DNA from: UBA73 sp964364885 | GTDB lineage: Archaea; Nanobdellota; Nanobdellia; Pacearchaeales; GW2011-AR1 | Length of the DNA stretch: 10,101 bases | Direction: 5' to 3' | NCBI GenBank assembly: GCA_964364885.1 | Contig: CAYIOA010000030.1 | Span: 1 to 10,101, forward strand | Shown here: positions 5,966 to 10,101 of the stretch, in pieces | Position numbering within the stretch: position 1 is the first letter of the stretch | How the letters are laid out: each line of letters starts with the position of its first letter | The notes under the pieces: generated by a model | What the model was told of the DNA's origin: nothing | Database searches by the model: none | Seen by the model: the letters and a program-made list of their open reading frames with translations, nothing else | Made by a program: the position numbers and the translations under genes

Positions 5966-5973
5966 TTTATAAA
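5966..5973. promoter_or_regulatory. Shared palindromic TATA box for two divergent leaderless genes
   Basis: TTTATAAA is its own reverse complement. On the plus strand its centre is about 24 nt before the primase ATG (5993). On the minus strand it is about 25 nt before the DUF4190-like ATG (5944). No second box is seen in the 48 nt between the starts. Confidence 0.65.
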
Positions 5974-5992
5974 TATTGTGATTAGTTTTAGC

Positions 5993-6727
5993 ATGAAAAA
6001 TATTCATAAATTCAGTGTTTCTTCATTTGATGAAAGAAAAGAATTTTATGAGTTTGAATTTGATATTAAAAAAGTAAAACACTGGTTTAAAGAAAATGGA
6101 GTGAATTTTCCGCAAATCTGTGCTATTGATGCTGGCAGTGAAAGCGGGATTATTGTTGATAGGAGATTGAAAGGGAATATGCTTTATTTTAGATTTTATG
6201 AATTGGAGAGGAAAATAAAGAAGTACATTCCAGAGGATGTATATTATGACAGGAATTATTATGAAAATCCCGAAAGAGAGATGAAAATATTGAAGTTTAG
6301 GAATTGGAAAGCGCAGGAGCTTGTGTTCGATATAGACTCTGATAATATTCGATGCAATCATGAAAAAAATAAACAAGTTTGTCAGGTTTGCTTAAAGAAA
6401 GCGTATTACTGGAGCTTGAAAATGAAAAAAGAGCTGAAGGAGAAATTTAATTTTGAGAGAGTAGAAATAGTTTATTCTGGAAGAGGATTCCATATTCATG
6501 TTTTTGATAAAAAGGGGTTTTTGTTGAGTATTAAAGAACGCAAGAAAATTGTTAGTTATTTTAAGAGGTTTCCGATTGATCCTTGGGTTTCTTCAGGGAA
6601 TATTAGTTTAATTCGCCTTCCTTACAGCCTGCATGGATTGGTCTCTAGAATAGTTATGCCAGTTAATTCCGACAATATAATAAATGAACTGAAAGAATGC
6701 GCTATACCGAATTTTCTTAAGAGCTAA
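5993..6727 (+). CDS. priS: DNA primase, catalytic (small) subunit PriS
   Basis: A 244-aa archaeo-eukaryotic primase. Visible motifs are ELVFDIDSDN (109-118) with the catalytic metal-binding D113 and D115; a zinc-knuckle candidate C121, H123, C130, C133 (CNHEKNKQVCQVC); YSGRGFHIHV (161-170), the SGxGxH nucleotide-binding motif; and DPWVSSGNISLIRLPYSLHG (196-215), which holds the third acidic residue and the RLPxSLHG block. It makes RNA or DNA primers for replication, normally with PriL. At 244 residues it is shorter than the usual 330-400, but all core motifs are present, so it is a minimal form and not a fragment. The start at 5993 is chosen for its position about 25 nt from the TATA box. An in-frame ATG at 5918 would lie upstream of the promoter. 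The gene ends 4 bp inside the convergent microprotein gene. Confidence 0.93.
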   Translation: MKNIHKFSVSSFDERKEFYEFEFDIKKVKHWFKENGVNFPQICAIDAGSESGIIVDRRLKGNMLYFRFYELERKIKKYIPEDVYYDRNYYENPEREMKILKFRNWKAQELVFDIDSDNIRCNHEKNKQVCQVCLKKAYYWSLKMKKELKEKFNFERVEIVYSGRGFHIHVFDKKGFLLSIKERKKIVSYFKRFPIDPWVSSGNISLIRLPYSLHGLVSRIVMPVNSDNIINELKECAIPNFLKS

Positions 6728-6789
6728 CCTCTTACTGATTTTTTGGAATAATAGTTCTTCTTTTTTACTTTTTTCTTTTTTGAAGCCAT
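6724..6789 (-). CDS. Lysine-rich 21-aa microprotein
   Basis: A 22-codon ORF including stop, encoding MASKKKKVKK followed by KNYYSKKSVRG, with nine lysines in 21 residues. It has the full set of expression signals on the minus strand: TATA box TTATATAA (6822-6829), a predicted start near 6800, Shine-Dalgarno AGAGG (6796-6800), a 6-nt spacer, then ATG at 6789. It overlaps the convergent primase stop by 4 bp. Size and charge recall tiny ribosomal proteins such as eL41, but the sequence is not that of eL41 (no Arg/Met-rich helix), and I do not recognise it. An RNA- or ribosome-binding role would fit the charge but is unproven. Confidence 0.5.
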   Translation of the reverse strand: MASKKKKVKKKNYYSKKSVRG

Positions 6790-6821
6790 GCCAAACCTCT
6801 TAATTCTATAAGACTATTATA

Positions 6822-6829
6822 TTATATAA
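6822..6829 (-). promoter_or_regulatory. TATA box of the microprotein gene
   Basis: TTATATAA within an A/T-only run, 25 nt before the predicted transcript start and just upstream of the Shine-Dalgarno AGAGG. Confidence 0.45.
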
Positions 6830-6870
6830 TGTTTTCGACTCCTGACGAATTGCAGTCTTCGATTCCAAAT

Positions 6871-6941
6871 GGGAGTGGAGGGAATCGAACCCCCGACACT
6901 ACGAGCTTCAGTCGCATGCTCTCCCACTGAGCTACACTCCC
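6871..6941 (-). tRNA. tRNA-Phe (anticodon GAA)
   Basis: A 71-nt cloverleaf on the minus strand. The acceptor GGGAGTG pairs perfectly with CACTCCC. The D-arm is GCTC/GAGC with a 7-nt loop. The anticodon stem is TGCGA/TCGTA with loop CTGAAGC, giving anticodon GAA. The T-arm has loop TTCGATT. The CCA end is not encoded. There is no intron. Confidence 0.96.
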
Positions 6942-6965
6942 TTAAAAAAATAAGTTCTATTTTGC

Positions 6966-6972
6966 TTTTAAA
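6966..6972 (-). promoter_or_regulatory. TATA-like box of tRNA-Phe
   Basis: TTTAAAA on the minus strand, 24 nt before the tRNA 5' end. A run of seven T on the minus strand (6944-6950) between box and tRNA may end transcripts coming from the RNase P RNA gene. Confidence 0.45.
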
Positions 6973-6997
6973 TGTTTTTGAATAGTCAATAAATAGA

Positions 6998-7338
6998 AAC
7001 GAGCCGGAGTAGGCCAGGTTTTGTCAGACTTCGTTTCCTCGTTGAGGACGAACAGTTTGCGCTGACATCTGTCTTAGCGAGCGGCTATGGCTCTTGCATC
7101 AGCGAAGACAGCCGTTTCATCAAATCCTTTCCTTCTCAGCTTCCTGCAAAGTTCATTGCTCGGGAAAGGCTGTGCCGTTTCTGTTCTGGAGCTCTGCCTC
7201 ACGACAGCTCACTTTCATGAATCGCACGACGATTGCTTGCTTTCAAACAACGGATGCCCGGACCTTCCTCAAAACTAGAACTCATAACAGTTCTTTCCAA
7301 TTTAATGGACAGTTCCGAAGTCAGCTCTCCGACTCAGA
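6998..7338 (-). ncRNA. rnpB: RNase P RNA
   Basis: This is the catalytic RNA of RNase P, which trims tRNA 5' leaders. On the minus strand the ends form helix P1: GAGTCGGAG (7327-7335) pairs over 9 bp with CTCCGGCTC (7001-7009). Just inside, GACTTCG pairs with CGAAGTC as P2. The universal CR-I appears as GAGGAAGGTCCGGGC (7256-7270), and CR-V as ACAAAACCTGGCCTAC (about 7009-7024). CAGAAACGGC in the middle fits the CR-II/III region of archaeal type A RNAs. The length of about 340 nt is normal. It has its own TATA box at 7357-7363 and precedes tRNA-Phe by about 56 nt on the same strand, placing enzyme RNA and substrate next to each other. Exact ends are estimated from P1. Confidence 0.9.
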
Positions 7339-7356
7339 ATTATTAAAAATTCAGGG

Positions 7357-7363
7357 TTTATAA
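7357..7363 (-). promoter_or_regulatory. TATA box of the RNase P RNA gene
   Basis: TTATAAA on the minus strand, centred about 23-25 nt before the P1 5' end of the RNA. Confidence 0.6.
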
Positions 7364-7430
7364 GGGTAACTGTTTGCAGAGATTTGTATTTTCCGACGGG
7401 AATGCATTTTTTACAAAAAAATTTAAAAGA

Positions 7431-7445
7431 CGAAAGATTTATAAA
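7431..7445 (+). promoter_or_regulatory. BRE and TATA box of the surface-protein gene
   Basis: CGAAAGA followed by TTTATAAA is a near-ideal archaeal BRE/TATA pair. Transcription should begin near 7467, giving a leader of about 37 nt before the ATG. Confidence 0.75.
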
Positions 7446-7465
7446 TAAAAGGATTTATAGATGTA

Positions 7466-7494
7466 TTACAAATTATTGAATAATAAATTTGTAA
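7466..7494 (+). promoter_or_regulatory. Hairpin at the start of the surface-protein mRNA
   Basis: TTACAAATT (7466-7474) and AATTTGTAA (7486-7494) are perfect 9-bp complements with an 11-nt loop. They begin at the predicted transcript start and end just before the Shine-Dalgarno GAGG (7499-7502). It could be an operator, a 5' stabilising stem, or both. Confidence 0.5.
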
Positions 7495-7503
7495 AAAAGA
7501 GGA

Positions 7504-9234
7504 ATGATGAACAGAAAAAATATTGCAGCGTATTCTTTTGCGGTGCTGTTTGGTGTGATAACTGCTATTCTTATCTTAAACTTTGTTTCGGGAGCAGTTG
7601 TTATTATATCTCCTAACAGCAGCGAAAACTTTACAAGAAGTATATTTATTAATGTCAGCTATGTTAATACCACCGACATAACAGATGCTGTTAATCTTAC
7701 AGTTTACTTCAGCACAAATAATTCTGCTTTTACAAGCAATGCAAGAGGGAACTGGAGCGCGTTTCCATTTGGAAATGCAAGTCCGGCAGTTGGTTCGTGC
7801 ACGCTGGGATCATGCTGGGTTAATATTACAATAAACAAAACATTTGATGGAGATTACAGTATTAATGTTTCGATATTTAATAGGTCGCAAGCGAATGCCG
7901 CAGGAACAACTCAGGTTAATGCCAGCGTGGGACCGGTCTTTGTAAGATTAGACCATACTTCTCCTGAGATATTTAATGTTAATATTACCTCGAACGCAAG
8001 AGCTAATTTAACTTCGAGTAATCATTCTGAATTGAGTCTTGCTGGGACATTAACATTAAATGTTTCTATTGTAGATGCTGTATTCAAAGAACCGAATTTG
8101 TATGTGTTCTTTAATGTAACAAACAGCACTGGAAATCAAAATGGAACATTCATTGCGACGCGGGAGGGCTCAACTAGCTCTTGGAGTGTTCAGATAAATT
8201 CAACTAACTTCAAGGATGGAATATATAATATAACTGCATTTGTTAATGATACTTTAGGTAATCTTAATAACACTGCAAGGCATCATACAGTTATATTTGA
8301 TAATACTCAGCCTAGTGCGTCTCTGAGTTGCTCGCCAACAACAGTTAATTCTGGAGATACAATAACTTGCACTTGTTCGGCAAGTGACGCAACTTCTGGA
8401 GTTAAAACAACAAGCAATAAGAATAGTGGAAAACCGCCAACTTCATCAAGTGGAACTGGTACGACTGATTGCACTGTTACAGATTATGCGGGAAACTCTT
8501 TTACAGCAACTGCAAGTTATACTGTAGAACAGGGCGGAGGAGGTAGTGGTGGAAGTTCTGGCGGTAGCGGTGGCTCTGGGAGCGGAGGAACGTCGAGTAC
8601 ACCTTCAAAAACAACAACAAAGATTTTAGGAACACTCTATCCAGGCGATGATAACAAAGTTCAATTTTTAGATGCTAGTTATGGAATAAAAGAGATGAAT
8701 ATTCAAGTTAAAGAAGAAGCAGATAATGTTCAGATTACTCTTAAAAAGTACGATACACAGCCTTCAAGTGTTACAGAAAGAAACGGGGCAACTTATAGAT
8801 ATTTAGAAATAAATGCAACAAACCTCGTAAGCAAGATGGAAGAATCTAGCATACAATTTGAGGTCGAAACATCATGGTTAAATGAAAAGAACGTAGCAAA
8901 AGATAATATTGCTGTATATAAATTTGTGAACGGGGGATGGAGTGAGCTACCAACTTCTGACGGAGGAACTATAGGAAGAGGGGGCTTAACATATCAAATT
9001 TATAATGTTAAAGTAAACTCGTTTAGCTTTTTTGCAATCGGAGAAAAAGCAAAGCCTGTCGAGGAGCCTGCTCCGACAGAAGTTTCAACAAGCGAGAGTG
9101 CACAACCACAATTATCGCCTGAGACAGAAGAATCGCAAATATCCTCTAGTGTGGTTCTAGCAGTTATTGCTATCGCTTTGATAATAATTGCGGCGATTAT
9201 CTGGTTTGTTGTACTTAAGAAAAAAAGAAAGTAA
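7504..9234 (+). CDS. Membrane-anchored, sequon-rich surface protein with PGF-pre-PGF domain
   Basis: A 576-aa exported protein. It has an N-terminal signal/anchor helix (about 8-30), then two or three beta-sandwich (Ig-like) repeats to about residue 270 carrying about 24 N-x-S/T sequons. A four-cysteine segment follows (SLSCSPTTVNSGDTITCTCS and on to TTDCTVTDYAG), then a Gly/Ser linker (344-362), a PGF-pre-PGF domain (about 368-516, starting KILGTLYPGDDNKVQF and ending VNSFSFFAIGEK), an acidic Pro/Ser/Thr stalk, and a C-terminal membrane helix with KKKRK stop (about 548-576). It is probably an N-glycosylated cell-surface or S-layer-associated protein attached by its C-terminus. The mRNA has a strong promoter. 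ATGs at 7504 and 7507 both follow GAGG, and the second has the better spacing. It appears monocistronic, ending at T-runs at 9243. The domain call rests on pattern recognition; the ligand is unknown. Confidence 0.85.
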   Translation: MMNRKNIAAYSFAVLFGVITAILILNFVSGAVVIISPNSSENFTRSIFINVSYVNTTDITDAVNLTVYFSTNNSAFTSNARGNWSAFPFGNASPAVGSCTLGSCWVNITINKTFDGDYSINVSIFNRSQANAAGTTQVNASVGPVFVRLDHTSPEIFNVNITSNARANLTSSNHSELSLAGTLTLNVSIVDAVFKEPNLYVFFNVTNSTGNQNGTFIATREGSTSSWSVQINSTNFKDGIYNITAFVNDTLGNLNNTARHHTVIFDNTQPSASLSCSPTTVNSGDTITCTCSASDATSGVKTTSNKNSGKPPTSSSGTGTTDCTVTDYAGNSFTATASYTVEQGGGGSGGSSGGSGGSGSGGTSSTPSKTTTKILGTLYPGDDNKVQFLDASYGIKEMNIQVKEEADNVQITLKKYDTQPSSVTERNGATYRYLEINATNLVSKMEESSIQFEVETSWLNEKNVAKDNIAVYKFVNGGWSELPTSDGGTIGRGGLTYQIYNVKVNSFSFFAIGEKAKPVEEPAPTEVSTSESAQPQLSPETEESQISSSVVLAVIAIALIIIAAIIWFVVLKKKRK

Positions 9235-9366
9235 AGAGACGATTTTTTAAAGAAATTAATTTTTTAGATATTGTTTAAAGTAAGCAGGAAATAAGTCTAA
9301 TGAAAATAAATTAATTTAGTGTGAAAATATTATAAAAAATGAGCGGCAGGAAAGGTTTACAAAAAG
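9235..9366. terminator. Convergent terminator region
   Basis: T-runs on the plus strand at 9243-9248 and 9260-9265 follow the surface-protein gene. On the minus strand, six T at 9334-9339 follow the 23S 3' end. Archaeal transcription commonly ends at such oligo-T tracts. No gene is seen between. Confidence 0.5.
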
Positions 9367-10101
9367 ATATTGAGGCTATTAGTAGTTGCATGCTTAAATT
9401 CTCGTTGCCTTGAATCTTACACATCAACTCTATCAACGTCATCTTCTGTGACGGCCTTTGTTGTCTCGTCTTGCGGACGGCTTCGTACTTAGATGCTTTC
9501 AGTACTTATCCGTTAGTGCGTAGCTGCGCGGCCTGCTACATAACAACCGCTCACCAGAGGCACCCGAGTTTCGTTCCTCTCGTACTAAAAACTCGTTCCA
9601 CTCAGACAACTGCGCGTCTAGTAGATATCATACAAACTGTCTCGCGTACTTAACCTCTAACTTATTTATTTGTTAAAGAGTGGACTATACCTTCATCCTT
9701 TTATTAAAAAAGGAGATCAGCGTGTTAGCTTATTCTAATTAAAAGCTCCTGATCTTGTCAGAACTGACGGTTCCTATTTCCATATGAGAAAAGATCAAAG
9801 TCTCTACGGGGATGATTTATTTATTTTGATAATCATCTTCCCTCGGGATTATCATCCTCTATTTTGGAGAGAAAGACTCCCCCGATATGAGCTGATTTTA
9901 TTTTTCATGCAATTACTTGCACGCAACGCCGCGTTTTTGATAGTTGCGATTTGATACGAAATCGTTAGTTTATTGTTGACGTTCTTAACCCAGCTAACGA
10001 TCCCTTTTAATGCGTGAACTCCGACACCCTTGGCTGCTTGTGCACAGCCAGGATAGGAAGAGCCGACAGCGATGTACCAAACCGCGCCGTCAATATGGAC
10101 T
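9367..10101 (-). rRNA. 23S rRNA, 3' part, interrupted by an intron (runs off the window)
   Basis: On the minus strand the window edge enters 23S at about E. coli position 2471, with CATATTGACGGCGCGGTTTGG and GTCGGCTCTTCCTATCCT of the peptidyl-transferase centre, and GCTGGGTTAAGAACGT (to U2593). After a 332-nt insertion it resumes with CGCGAGACAGTTTG, the sarcin-ricin loop AGTACGAGAGGAAC (about 9573-9586), and the 3' domain VI to ACTACTAATAGCCTC. The spliced product across the junction has exactly the E. coli spacing. The 3' exon, about 280 nt, is roughly 30 nt shorter than in E. coli, in line with reduced DPANN ribosomes. The exact 3' end near 9367 is an estimate. Confidence 0.95.
9647..9978 (-). 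other. Group I intron in 23S rRNA (position L2593)
   Basis: A 332-nt, ORF-less insertion. The S element AAGGTATAGTCC (9682-9693) matches the group I hallmark closely, and the R element CCGTAGAGACT (9799-9809) lies upstream; GACT and AGTC form P7. The internal guide CGCGGCGTT (9925-9933) pairs 5 bp with the 5' exon end AACGU, with a U.G wobble at the splice site (P1). It also pairs 4 bp with the 3' exon start CGCG (P10). P2 is TGCAA/TTGCA with a GUAA (GNRA) tetraloop (9908-9921). P6-like helices involve GATAATC/GATTATC (9847-9853, 9828-9834), and P9 involves CTCT/AGAG (9677-9680, 9655-9658). I did not assign P3 and P8 base by base. With no homing endonuclease inside, it would be immobile on its own. 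A bulge-helix-bulge intron is the alternative, and the core motifs argue against it. Confidence 0.88.

Noticed and set aside
6023..6376. Minus-strand open frame of 117 codons with hydrophobic runs
   Set aside because: It is antisense to the primase gene, whose catalytic motifs are clear.
7087..7363. Plus-strand open frames of 63 and 89 codons
   Set aside because: They lie antisense inside the RNase P RNA gene, whose helices and conserved regions explain the sequence. They have no promoter or ribosome binding site.
9471..9653. Plus-strand open frame of 60 codons
   Set aside because: It is antisense to the 23S rRNA 3' exon, including the sarcin-ricin loop.
9647..9978. Bulge-helix-bulge archaeal intron
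   Set aside because: This was considered because it is the common archaeal type. The group I S and R elements, P7 and the guide pairing with both exons explain the insertion better, and I could not find the 3-nt bulge/4-bp helix arrangement at the junctions.

Overview
The window is archaeal, most likely from a DPANN lineage of the Woesearchaeota/Pacearchaeota type. It carries eukaryote/archaea-type ribosomal proteins (eS19, eL39, eL31), a short archaeal primase catalytic subunit, an archaeal RNase P RNA, and a PGF-pre-PGF surface protein. The DNA is A+T-rich. Most start codons lie about 25 nt from an archaeal TATA box, which implies leaderless mRNAs. Placement at phylum level is an inference from gene content.

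Left part (1-2264). An unrecognised 235-aa protein is encoded on the minus strand. Next come a doubtful small Cys-containing ORF, a RelE-type toxin/antitoxin pair (minus), and a leaderless 64-aa putative zinc-binding protein (plus). The spaces between them hold unusual inverted repeats, including two related elements with matched arm changes and a set of alternative hairpins.

Middle (2261-6007). A long minus-strand array reads, in transcription order: two-TM DUF4190-like protein, pilin-like protein, stand-alone NFACT-R protein, YhbY/CRM RNA-binding protein, eS19, eL39, eL31, AlkD-like DNA repair protein. Junctions are 1-7 nt gaps or 4-11 nt overlaps, except at 4974-5013 and 4113-4149. The second of these holds a fresh promoter for eS19. 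This is a translation/ribosome-quality block with membrane genes at its head and a repair gene at its tail. The primase gene (plus) diverges from it and shares a single palindromic TATA box.

Right part (6724-10101). The order is a 21-aa lysine-rich microprotein (minus), tRNA-Phe(GAA) (minus), RNase P RNA (minus), a 576-aa heavily sequon-bearing, membrane-anchored surface protein (plus), and the 3' part of 23S rRNA (minus).

The most notable item is a 332-nt ORF-less insertion in the 23S peptidyl-transferase region at the position equivalent to E. coli U2593. It has group I intron core motifs (R and S elements, P7 pairing) and an internal guide sequence that pairs with both exons, with a U.G wobble at the 5' splice site. 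Group I introns were long thought absent from archaea and have since been reported there. This one is further unusual because the 3' splice site predicted from the guide follows an A rather than the near-universal terminal G.
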